In this document: positions 53,634 to 60,947 of the stretch, piece after piece | How positions within the stretch are numbered: position 1 is the stretch's first letter | Layout of the letters: each line of letters starts with the position of its first letter | NCBI GenBank assembly: GCA_965218045.1 | Contig: CBDCJX010000009.1 | Span: 496,001-560,000, forward strand | From: CAVRCA01 sp965218045 | Lineage (GTDB): Bacteria; Pseudomonadota; Alphaproteobacteria; Acetobacterales; Acetobacteraceae | Length of the DNA stretch: 64,000 bases | Reading direction: 5' to 3' | Translations under genes and position numbers: made by a program | The notes under the pieces: model-generated | What the model was told of the DNA's origin: nothing | The model's input: the letters and a program-made list of their open reading frames with translations, nothing else | The model's database searches: none

Positions 53634-53911
53634 TCATTGAGATGATCCGGAATGACGATCCCGCATAATCGTCGCTCCGGCGGCAACGTGCGGATAGGTG
53701 CCGAACTGCTCCGGCCATTGTTCCGAGAACTCCCGCACTTCCTGCTCGTCCGAACTACGCAGCATAGCGATCGTTCGCTTGATCGCTTCGCACTCAGGTG
53801 TGCCCGCTTTTCTGTAGGTGTTGAACCAAAATCGGCAGTCGAACGGCTGCCAATCGAGTACGCTTTCGTGCAACGCACGTCGTAGCGGCGCCGGCAGGCG
53901 ATCGAAACAGG
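53634..53911 (-). pseudogene. 3' part of a DUF6525-like gene split by the IS1595-family element
   Basis: The C-terminal 90 or so codons of a small conserved protein: FDRLPAPLRRALHESVLDWQPF, then FWFNTYRKAG, then AIAMLRSSDEQEVREFSEQWP. Its sequence starts at the target duplication (53904-53911), and the matching 5' part is at 56764-56838. Removing the element and one copy of GAAACAGG restores one frame of 114 residues. The resemblance to DUF6525 proteins is from memory and is moderate. Confidence 0.75.
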
Positions 53912-53975
53912 GGCAATTATATACTTGACGTAGCGGCGGATTGCAAGCACCATCGGCGCAGAAAAGGAAGCCGAT

Positions 53976-54896
53976 ATGCCGACCGATCTTACCGCTCCGA
54001 TGTTCCACGAGGATGACGCGGCCCGGAAACACCTAGAGGCCATCCGCTGGCCGAACGGTCCGGTATGTCCGCATTGCGGCGAGGTCGAGAACGTGCGCCG
54101 CATGGAGGGCAAGTCGCATCGCCCCGGCCTGATCCAATGCAACTCCTGCCGCGAGAACTTCACGGTGACGGTCGGCTCCGTCATGGAGCGCAGTCATATC
54201 CCGCTCGCCAAGTGGGTTCTCGGTTTTCATCTTATGGCCGCGAGCAAAAAGGGTATGTCGGCGCACCAGCTCGGCCGGATGCTAGGCATCACCTACAAGT
54301 CCGCGTGGTTCATGGCGCATCGCATCCGAGAGGCGATGAAGCCCGCCGATACCGGCCCGATCGGCGGCTTTAACAAAGTCGTTGAAGCCGACGAAACCTA
54401 CATTGGCGGCAAGGCGAGGAACCGGAAGGGCAAGATACCGAACAAGGCTGCGGTCGTGTCGTTGGTTGAGCGTGACGGCAACGTGCGTAGCTTCCACGTT
54501 GCCAATGTGGACGCGACTAACCTGCGGCCAATCATCATCAAATACGTCGAAGCTAAGTCGTGGATTATGACGGACGAAAGTCCGATCTACCCGACGCTCA
54601 CAAAGGGCTTTGCTGGCCACGGCACAGTCAACCACAGCGTCGAGGAATATGCCCGGATGGGCGGCTGGTATCACACGAACACGGCCGAGAATGCGTTCTC
54701 GATCCTGAAGCGCGGCATCTACGGCGTGTATCATCACGTCTCAGAAGCGCACCTTGGCCGCTATTTGGTCGAGTTCGATTTCCGCCGCAACCATCGCAGG
54801 ATCGGCGACATAGAGCGCGCTCGCCTCGCCATGAAGGGCGCGGAAGGCAAAAGGCTGGAATACCGAGGGCGAGCTTACACAGAGACCCGAGCCTAA
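53976..54896 (+). CDS. IS1595-family transposase (ISXO2-like)
   Basis: 306 residues. An N-terminal zinc ribbon (CPHCGEVENVRRM and IQCNSCRENFTVT) is followed by a helix-turn-helix-like part (MSAHQLGRMLGITYKSAWFMAHRIREAM) and a DDE-type catalytic domain: VVEADETYIGGKARN, IMTDESPIYPTL and GWYHTNTAENAFSILKRGIYGVYHH, supplying the acidic residues. It carries out cut-and-paste or replicative transposition of its element. It begins 64 bases inside the left inverted repeat and ends four bases into the small minus-strand gene. Complete. Confidence 0.93.
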   Translation: MPTDLTAPMFHEDDAARKHLEAIRWPNGPVCPHCGEVENVRRMEGKSHRPGLIQCNSCRENFTVTVGSVMERSHIPLAKWVLGFHLMAASKKGMSAHQLGRMLGITYKSAWFMAHRIREAMKPADTGPIGGFNKVVEADETYIGGKARNRKGKIPNKAAVVSLVERDGNVRSFHVANVDATNLRPIIIKYVEAKSWIMTDESPIYPTLTKGFAGHGTVNHSVEEYARMGGWYHTNTAENAFSILKRGIYGVYHHVSEAHLGRYLVEFDFRRNHRRIGDIERARLAMKGAEGKRLEYRGRAYTETRA

Positions 54897-55081
54897 GCGG
54901 AAGGGCGCTTCTTTCCGGTGGAAGCGGAAACCTTCTTAGAATACGGTTTCTTTGTCGGCCTGGGTTGCGGCGGCGTGTTTAGAGCGCGCCGCAACGCATC
55001 GTCGCGACGAAGCGTTGCTCCGTCATCGGCGTAGACTCCAGATGGATCATCCGACTCGGCGGAAGAGGTCTTCCCTGGCAT
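54893..55081 (-). CDS. small basic cargo protein with ALNTPPQP motif
   Basis: 62 residues from ATG 55081, with GGAG eight bases upstream. It is hydrophilic: SSAESDDPSGVYADDGATLRRDDALRRALNTPPQPRPTKKP and a Lys/Ser/Arg-rich tail. The 'LRRALNTPPQPxxxxK' phrase is common in short plasmid and transposon proteins that resemble antitoxins. It is convergent with the transposase and its start lies under the 5' end of the MltR-like gene on the other strand. A hairpin followed by T6 at 55088-55103 covers its ribosome site. Function unknown. Confidence 0.55.
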   Translation of the reverse strand: MPGKTSSAESDDPSGVYADDGATLRRDDALRRALNTPPQPRPTKKPYSKKVSASTGKKRPSA

Positions 55082-55635
55082 CAAAAAAGCTCCGAAAGGA
55101 GCTCCCATCTTACGACCAAATGTGGAGAACGATCCATAACTTAGACAGCTCTGGGGGCGCGGTAGCGGCCATTATGGGAGTGTCGTACTTGGATCATGCG
55201 CTAGAACTTCTCCTGAAAGCTAAGTTTATCGAGCTAGACAAAGACGACCAGCAACGAATGTTCGATCCGTCAAGCGGCGGCATAATAGGAAGTTTCGTTG
55301 CAAAAATACGCATTGCTTATGCCCTGGACCTACTAGGCCCAAAGACCTACCATGACCTTCTCCTGATATCGGAGATACGCAACGTATTCGCCCATTCTCT
55401 CCACCACGTGACGTTCGACAACCAGCTGATCAAAGAAGACTGTTACAAACTTCAGTCGGTATCTCTGGCGTTTGAAAGGAATAAACAGAGAAGTTCGGAT
55501 ACGGCCATTGGTAGGTTTTTAGAGACCGTCTACGTAGCGTACGTATTCATACGTGATAATTCATTTAAACTTGAACGTAATAGGGCAATAAAGGGCGACC
55601 CGACCCCCGAGGGAATAATAAAAGACTTATTCTAG
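55042..55635 (+). CDS. MltR-like cargo protein
   Basis: 197 residues from ATG 55042; the frame is open to 54952 in sequence that overlaps the antisense gene. The match to the mannitol repressor MltR family is in LDSSGGAVAAIMGVSYLDHALELLLKAKF, FDPSSGGIIGSFVAKIRIAYALDLL and LLLISEIRNVFAHSLHHVTFDNQLI. MltR-type domains are helical and often pair with defence or toxin genes on mobile DNA, but the role here is unknown. Codon use and base composition are lower in GC than the chromosome, as expected of cargo. The element's right part was then hit by a second IS. Confidence 0.65.
   Translation: MDHPTRRKRSSLASKKLRKELPSYDQMWRTIHNLDSSGGAVAAIMGVSYLDHALELLLKAKFIELDKDDQQRMFDPSSGGIIGSFVAKIRIAYALDLLGPKTYHDLLLISEIRNVFAHSLHHVTFDNQLIKEDCYKLQSVSLAFERNKQRSSDTAIGRFLETVYVAYVFIRDNSFKLERNRAIKGDPTPEGIIKDLF
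55082..55104 (-). terminator. hairpin with T-tract at the start of the small cargo gene
   Basis: On the minus strand GAGCTCC - TTTC - GGAGC is followed by TTTTTT, which has the form of an intrinsic terminator, while its 3' half contains the GGAG ribosome site of the 62-residue gene. It could stop minus-strand read-through or control translation of that gene. Confidence 0.45.
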
Positions 55636-55704
55636 TTTTCCCCGTATGTGCTTCATAGCAAGATACACGCGGACCGCTATCTCCCAATAGGGATCGCTTT
55701 CTAA
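55627..55704 (-). pseudogene. 3' part of a small ORF interrupted by the IS427-type element
   Basis: ESDPYWEIAVRVYLAMKHIRGKLE and a stop, read from the TAA duplication at 55702. It continues in frame the 14 codons at 56638-56679 (MIEAGIQALCESAL) once the nested IS and one TAA are removed, giving a 38-residue protein. A short conserved helix-rich protein; function unknown. Confidence 0.5.
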
Positions 55705-56637
55705 GAGTCGGTCCAAGATCATTTGTTGCCTTTGCAGAGCCGTCGCAGCATCAGTCGAACTGATGCCCAGCGCAGGAATGCCAGTGCGTTTTGGTTGAGG
55801 CACTCCCAATCCTTGCTCAGGCGGCGGCAGCGGTTCAGCCAGGCAATGGTGCGCTCCACGATCCAGCGCCTGGGCAGCACGACGAATTTGCTGGGGTCGC
55901 AGCGCCGCACGATTTCGACGTTCACCTCGCGGCAGACCCGGGCCAAACCCTGCTGAAACTTGGGGCCCTGGTAGCCCGCGTCGGCATAGAGCTTCAGCAG
56001 GAACGGATACATTCCGAACAACGTCGCCATCAGCAACACGCCACCGTCGCGGTCCTGCATATCGGCGGCATGCACGATGGCATCCATCAGCAGGCCTTGC
56101 GTATCGACGAGGATGTGCCGCTTCTTGCCTTTGATCTTCTTGCCGCCATCAAAGCCCGGCGGATCGATCCGCCGCCCCCTTTTTCAGCGCTCTTGACACT
56201 TTGGCTGTCGATGATGGCCGCGGTCGGGCTGGCCTGCCGCCCTGCCTGCTCACGGCAGAGCACGTAAAGCGCATGGTGCAGCCGGTCGAGCGTGCCGTCG
56301 TGCTGCCAGCGGCAGAAGTAGTGGTTCACCGTGCTGCGCGGCGGCAGGTCTTTCGGGATCGCACGCCACTGACAGCCGGTACTCAGCACATACATCAGCC
56401 CGTTCATCACCTCGCGCTCGTCCACCGTCCGCTTATTGCCGCCTCGCTTGGCGTGCGGGATTTGCGTCTTCACAAGAGCCCACTCTTCGTCGGTCAGGTC
56501 ACTTGGGTAGCGCAAGTGGCTGCGGTCGTAACGGGCGCGGTTTTCAACAGTCCACATCGGCACGCTCCTGCGAATCGGGGCTGCCAACATGGAATCACAA
56601 GCGATTCCAGAGACTCAAGATGATCTTGGACCGACAC
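55705..56637 (-). mobile_element. IS5/IS427-type insertion sequence nested in the IS1595 element
   Basis: 933 bases with inverted repeats (left GAGTCGGTCCAAGATCAT, right GTGTCGGTCCAAGATCAT in reverse complement, one mismatch) and a TAA target duplication at 55702-55704 and 56638-56640, the TNA pattern of the IS427 group. It carries one transposase split between two frames and reads on the minus strand. It landed in a small ORF of the older transposon, so it is the younger insertion. Confidence 0.9.
55719..56557 (-). CDS. IS5-family (IS427 group) transposase in two frames
   Basis: Start ATG 56557 has AGGAG upstream. The first frame reads RYPSDLTDEEWALVKTQIP, GLMYVLSTGCQWRAIPKDLPP, and AAIIDSQSVKS with the first catalytic Asp. 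Near the A5G5 run at 56176-56185 the frame shifts by -1 into GFDGGKKIKGKKRHILVDTQ, LYADAGYQGPKF (second Asp) and VERTIAWLNRCRRLSKDWE (Glu). The shifted reading gives exactly 279 codons plus stop. Programmed frameshifting is usual in this group; a disabling mutation is also possible since the run is not a classical heptamer. Confidence 0.85.
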
Positions 56638-56679
56638 TAATGCCGATTCGCACAATGCTTGTATGCCAGCCTCGATCAT
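56638..56679 (-). pseudogene. 5' part of the small ORF interrupted by the IS427-type element
   Basis: Fourteen codons (MIEAGIQALCESAL) from an ATG preceded by GGAGGAG directly adjacent. The last codon TTA is the target duplication. The remainder lies at 55627-55704. Upstream codons EVEVTEE are in frame but without a start. Confidence 0.45.
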
Positions 56680-56763
56680 CTCCTCCGTAACCTCAACCTC
56701 AGCGCCGGCCTGTCGCGGCTCTTCTGCCGGATCGCCATGCGCTACGTCAAGTATATAACTGCC

Positions 56764-56838
56764 GAAACAGGCATATGTATCCCGCTTCGGTCGACTCTCG
56801 CGCGCCGCGCTCCTGTTGTTGCGCATCGCAATGCTCAT
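56764..56838 (-). pseudogene. 5' part of the DUF6525-like gene split by the IS1595-family element
   Basis: Starts at ATG 56838 (or 56826) and reads MSIAMRNNRSAARESRPKRD, then TYACF, up to the target duplication GAAACAGG. It joins in frame to FDRLPAPLRRALHES at 53906. The basic N-terminus followed by 'YACFDRLP' is the layout of DUF6525-type proteins. Confidence 0.7.
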
Positions 56839-57393
56839 GCTCCAATACAACGGCCCGTTCACAACATTCGTGTCATCAGCCGCCACAGCAGATCCCAAAT
56901 TACTTCCGATAAGGAAGTGCCGGGGCATGGCGCCCGATTTCGCCCGAGGGCTCACGCCTGACCTGAGAGGCCATGAGCGCTTTGCAAGACAATGCCTCGG
57001 CTTCCCTTTCAGGCGGTCACGGAGGGCGCGGCGGTCAAAATGGCCCGCGCCCGGTCCGCCTCGTGTCGACGTCGACAGCACCTCCGATTCCGCAACGTCC
57101 GCCGCCGTCGCAGTCACCCGAGGCCGACCAGCCATGATCCGGTCCACCTCCTGCGCCGATCCGCGCACTTGCCAAATGTGGCGTGACCAAGGGAGTCCTG
57201 CTTGGCAGGGTTATTGCGCGCGGAAGGCGAAGCAATCCAGAACTATCTGGCGGGCAGGTGATGCGCAACCGTGGATCGCCACGGCGCTTTGCGCCTCGCG
57301 ACGACGGGGTTGGCGCCGGCCGTTCCAGTCCCGGCGGGACCGCCCTAACGAATCTGTTGACATCATCGCTAACAATCTCCTATAACTCCGCCG
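56839..57393. other. intergenic region with a dispersed repeat, no gene seen
   Basis: Several ORFs exist on both strands but none has family resemblance, a good ribosome site or consistent codon use. The only structure found is the palindromic repeat at 57210-57305. The region should contain the promoter of the split gene (minus) and of the hypothetical gene at 57394 (plus). Confidence 0.5.
57210..57305. repeat. degenerate alphaproteobacterial palindromic repeat
   Basis: Left arm GTTATTGCGCGCGG...GAAGCAATCCA and right arm TGGATCGCCACGG...GACGAC are imperfect inverted copies. The pattern matches the common 'TCATTGCGAGC...AAGCAATCCA' interspersed repeat of this group, degraded by mutation. Confidence 0.6.
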
Positions 57394-58038
57394 ATGTCCC
57401 CAGCCCCCTCCACCCCAACCGGCTTGATGTGCCGCTTCGGCCTGCTCGTCGAGCGGCTGAGGTGGACGCTTGCCGATTGGGTCGACCGGAACCCCCGGAA
57501 GCGCGACGTGCTGGGGCCGCTCGCCTTGCTGTTGTGGAAGTACCTGCAGCGCACGACGCGCAAACTCGCCGCGCTGCATGCGCAATTCGCCGCCGGGACG
57601 CTTGCGTCGCGCAAGGACCGGGCGCCGCGCCGGGCAGCCGAGCGGGCCGAGTCGACCTCGCGAGGGACGCCGCTGCCGAGCGGCCCGGTGCTGGCCCGTT
57701 TCGGCGCCGGGTATCTCGGCGCCTGGCTGCTGGCGCTGGTCGAGGATGCGGAGATGCAGGCGCTGCTCGCGGCGTCGCCGCAAGCGGGTCGGCTACTGCG
57801 CCCGCTGTGGCGGCGACTGACCAACGATCCGCTGCCCGCGCCGCTGCGGCTGCCGCCGAAACCGCCGCGTTCGGAGCCACCGCTCGCTGCGGCGGCGCTT
57901 GACGAAGTGCCGCCCGATGCAATCCCCCCAGCCCCGGCTCACATCCCACCCCAAGTCCCGTCGCACCGTCGCCGGGCCGTGTCTGCCAAGTCGCCTCCCT
58001 CCCTGCCACCCTGGCCACCGCCGCTTTTCCGGGCCTGA
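57394..58038 (+). CDS. hypothetical protein, paralogue of the 29.4-kb gene
   Basis: 214 residues (possibly from M12, ATG 57427). Helical N-terminus MCRFGLLVERLRWTLADWVDRN, then LGPLALLLWKYLQRTTRKLAALHAQFAAGTLASR, the conserved core LLALVEDAEMQALLAASPQA followed by GRLLRPLWRRLT, and a Pro-rich tail. It shares the core and the 'LLW-K-L-RT' helix with the minus-strand gene 29396-30124; the linker and tails differ. Function unknown. It is convergent with glnD, 98 bases apart. Confidence 0.6.
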   Translation: MSPAPSTPTGLMCRFGLLVERLRWTLADWVDRNPRKRDVLGPLALLLWKYLQRTTRKLAALHAQFAAGTLASRKDRAPRRAAERAESTSRGTPLPSGPVLARFGAGYLGAWLLALVEDAEMQALLAASPQAGRLLRPLWRRLTNDPLPAPLRLPPKPPRSEPPLAAAALDEVPPDAIPPAPAHIPPQVPSHRRRAVSAKSPPSLPPWPPPLFRA

Positions 58039-58136
58039 GGCGACGTTGCCTTGGCACGTCGATATCGTTACGTTTCCGCAACAAAATCTGCGTTTCGCGG
58101 CACCTGCGTGAGCGATGCCGCGTGCGGCGAAGGGCG

Positions 58137-60947
58137 CTAGCCGCTCGCCGAGCGGCGTTTTCGTGGCGCTGGCACGACGGCCTGCAACGGGGGGGTCTCG
58201 TCCGGGTTGGCCAATGCGTCGAGCAGCGCGACGCGCAGCATCTCCAGCTTGGACTCGTTCTCGATCTTCAGTCCAAACACATCCTTGACGTAGAACACGT
58301 CGACCGCGCGCATGCCGTAGGTGGTGACATGCGCGGAGGCGATTTGCAGCCCCTGCTCGCTGATCGCCGCCGTGACGTCGTGCAACAGGCCAGGGCGGTC
58401 GCGGCCGTTCACCTCCAGAACCGTGTAGGTGTTGGAAGCATGGTTGTCGATCACCACGCGGGGCGGCACGTGAATCGCTCGCATCCTTCGGCCGAGCAAG
58501 GTCTGCGACGCCTCGCGGATCTCGGCGGCGAACCGCAAGCGCCCCGACAACGCCTGCTCGATCAGCACCGAAAGCCGCGCGAGGCGGTGCGGCGCGTCGA
58601 ACGTGCCGCCGGCGGCGTCCTGGATCCAGAACGTGTCGAGCGCCATGCCGCTGGTCATCGTGTGGATGCGCGCATCGACGATCGAGGCGCCGGCGACGGC
58701 CAGTGCGCCGGCGATCTGACTGAACAACCCGGAATGGTCGGCGACATAGACGGTCACCTCGGTCACCGTGCGGGCGGGCAGCGGCTGCGTGTCGACGGTC
58801 AGCGGCGAGCCGCGCCGGCCGGCCTCGCGGATCAGCCTGGCATGGCGCGCGTGTGTCTCGGGATCGAACGACAGCCAGTAGCCGCCATAGCCGAGCGAGG
58901 TGAACTGCTCGATCTCCTGCTCCGACCAGCCGACCAGCAGTTCGGCGACCGCCTGCTTGGCGCGCGCCACCCGCACATCGCGCTCGGTGGTCGACAAGCC
59001 GCCGGCAAGCACCTCGGCGACGCGCGCATAGAGTTCGCGCAGCAGCGTCGCTTTCCACCCGTTCCACACGCGCGGTGACACGGCGCGCATGTCGGCGACA
59101 GTGACCACCAGCAGCAGCCGGAGCCGTTCCGGCGACTGGATCACCTCGGCGAGGTCGAGGATCGTCTTGGGGTCGTCGATGTCGCGCTTGAACGCCGTCT
59201 GGCTCATCAGCAGGTGGTGCAGCACCAGCCACGAGACCGTCTCGGTCTCCTCCGCCGAAAGGCCGAGCAGCGGACCGACCTCGAGCGCCAGTTCGGCACC
59301 GATCTCGGAATGGTCGCCGCCACGGCCCTTGGCGATGTCGTGCAACAGCATGGCGACGTAAAGGGCGCGACGCGACTGGATCTGCTCGACGATGCCGGTG
59401 GCCACCGGCGCCACCTCGACGAGCTCGTTGCGTTCGATCGCGTTGAGCACCCGCACCGCCTCGATCGTGTGCTCGTCGACGGTGTAGATGTGATAGGTGT
59501 CGAACTGCATCTGTCCGACGATGCGGGCCCAGTCGGGCAGGTAGCGACCCAGGAAGCCGGTCTCGTTTAAGATCGCCAGCCAGCGTGCGCCGTCGGGACG
59601 GTTGCGCTCGGGCTCACGACCGCACAGCAGATCCATGAACACGGCGGCGGCGCGCGGATCGCCACGCAAGGCGACGGCGCGGCGCTCGCTGCGGATCAGC
59701 GCCCGCATCGCCAGCGGATGCAGCTCGAGGCTGCGATCGCGTGCCACCTGCAGGATACGCAGCATCTGCAGCGGCTCGTCATTGAAGTCCCGGCCCGGCA
59801 ACGGCATCAGCCGTCCATCGGCCAACATGAAGCCGGCGCCGAGCAACGCGCGATCGGTCTCCACCGCGCGGGCCGGCGCGCCCTGTGCCGCGCGGATCAT
59901 CGCCGGCTCCAGCACGCGGGTGATGCGAGTCACTTCGCGCACCGTCAGGAAGTAGTGGCGCATGAAACGCTCCACCCCGTCCTGCCGTCCGTGTCGCGTG
60001 TAGCCCATCCGGGCGCCGACCACCGGTTGCAGGTCGAAGGTCAGCCGCTCCTCGGCGCGGCCGGCGACGTAGTGCAGGTGGAAGCGGAGCGTCCAGAGAA
60101 ACTCCCAGGAGCGGCGGGCGTGCTTCGCCTCGGTCTCGGTGATCAGCGCGCCGGCCGGGCCGTTGATGTTGGCGAGCTCGCCCATCGTCTGGGTGTCGAA
60201 GATGTAGCGGGCCAGCCAGTACAGCGTCTGCAGGTCGCGTATGCCGCCGCGACCTTCCTTGATGTTCGGCTCGACCATGAACGCGCTCTCGCCGAACCGG
60301 CGATGCCGGGCGGCGCGTTCGGCCTGCTTGGCGGCGATGAAGTCGTCCGCCCCGCGCTCCTCGCAGTTCTGGCGGAAGCGGCGGTGGAACTCGGCGAAGA
60401 GCGGCTTGTCGCCGGCAATCCGCCGCCCGTCGAGCAGGCTGGTGCGGATGGTCACGTCATGGTCCGCCTCGGCCAGGCATTGCTCGACCGAGCGGGTGGC
60501 GTGGCCGACCTTCAGTCCGAGATCCCACAGGAAGTAGAGCATGTACTCGACGCCGCGCAGGGTCGCCGGGTCGGGTTCGGCCGGGGTGAGGAACAGCAGG
60601 TCGATGTCGCTGAACGGGGCCAGGGTGCCGCGCCCGTAGCCGCCGGTCGCGGCGACGGCCAGCGTCTCCGACATGCCCTCCTCGACCTGCTGCGCGTGGG
60701 AGTAGAGCGCCGCGACCAGCCCGTCGATCAGCGCCCCCAGCAAACGCGCCGCTTGCAGCCCAGTGACCTGCTCTTGCTCGAACGCGTCCTGCACCTGGTG
60801 CTGGATGCGGGCGAGATGGCGGCGGAAGGCGCCGAGCACCGCGTCCCGGGTTGCACCTCCCGGGGTGGCGGCGAGCCTGGCCAGGGACTGCGCGAGGGTT
60901 TCGGCAGCGTCTGCGGGGGCGCGAGGCAGCGGGACGGGCGTCAGCAT
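58137..60947 (-). CDS. glnD: PII uridylyltransferase / uridylyl-removing enzyme
   Basis: 936 residues, normal length. Nucleotidyltransferase domain with VAATGGYGRGTLAPFSDIDLLFL near residue 110; GlnD linker domain (FMVEPNIKEGRGGIRDLQTLYWLARYIF); HD hydrolase domain with YVAMLLHDIAKGRGGDHSEIGAELA near 495; two C-terminal ACT domains (EVTVYVADHSGLFSQIAGALAVAGASIVDARIHTM and VLEVNGRDRPGLLHDVTAAISEQGLQIASAHVTT). It adds UMP to PII proteins under nitrogen limitation and removes it when glutamine is high. It overlaps the mutS stop by seven bases. Confidence 0.95.
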   Translation of the reverse strand: MLTPVPLPRAPADAAETLAQSLARLAATPGGATRDAVLGAFRRHLARIQHQVQDAFEQEQVTGLQAARLLGALIDGLVAALYSHAQQVEEGMSETLAVAATGGYGRGTLAPFSDIDLLFLTPAEPDPATLRGVEYMLYFLWDLGLKVGHATRSVEQCLAEADHDVTIRTSLLDGRRIAGDKPLFAEFHRRFRQNCEERGADDFIAAKQAERAARHRRFGESAFMVEPNIKEGRGGIRDLQTLYWLARYIFDTQTMGELANINGPAGALITETEAKHARRSWEFLWTLRFHLHYVAGRAEERLTFDLQPVVGARMGYTRHGRQDGVERFMRHYFLTVREVTRITRVLEPAMIRAAQGAPARAVETDRALLGAGFMLADGRLMPLPGRDFNDEPLQMLRILQVARDRSLELHPLAMRALIRSERRAVALRGDPRAAAVFMDLLCGREPERNRPDGARWLAILNETGFLGRYLPDWARIVGQMQFDTYHIYTVDEHTIEAVRVLNAIERNELVEVAPVATGIVEQIQSRRALYVAMLLHDIAKGRGGDHSEIGAELALEVGPLLGLSAEETETVSWLVLHHLLMSQTAFKRDIDDPKTILDLAEVIQSPERLRLLLVVTVADMRAVSPRVWNGWKATLLRELYARVAEVLAGGLSTTERDVRVARAKQAVAELLVGWSEQEIEQFTSLGYGGYWLSFDPETHARHARLIREAGRRGSPLTVDTQPLPARTVTEVTVYVADHSGLFSQIAGALAVAGASIVDARIHTMTSGMALDTFWIQDAAGGTFDAPHRLARLSVLIEQALSGRLRFAAEIREASQTLLGRRMRAIHVPPRVVIDNHASNTYTVLEVNGRDRPGLLHDVTAAISEQGLQIASAHVTTYGMRAVDVFYVKDVFGLKIENESKLEMLRVALLDALANPDETPPLQAVVPAPRKRRSASG

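Larger units (their letters stand above)
53912..56763 (+). mobile_element. IS1595-family transposon with cargo, interrupting a gene
   Basis: 2852 bases. Terminal inverted repeats of 24 bp differ at one position: left GGCAATTATATAC... at 53912, right (reverse complement) GGCAGTTATATAC..., each continuing TTGACGTAGCG. An 8-bp target duplication GAAACAGG flanks it at 53904-53911 and 56764-56771, the length expected for IS1595. Contents: transposase, a small minus-strand gene, an MltR-like gene, and a fragmentary small ORF, with a nested IS427-type element at 55705-56637. Without the nested element the transposon is about 1.9 kb. Confidence 0.93.

Noticed and set aside
56494..57168. 224-residue minus-strand open frame over the right end of the transposon
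   Set aside because: It merges three unrelated pieces (host 5' gene part, inverted repeat, small cargo ORF and IS end) that happen to share a frame; only the pieces are real.
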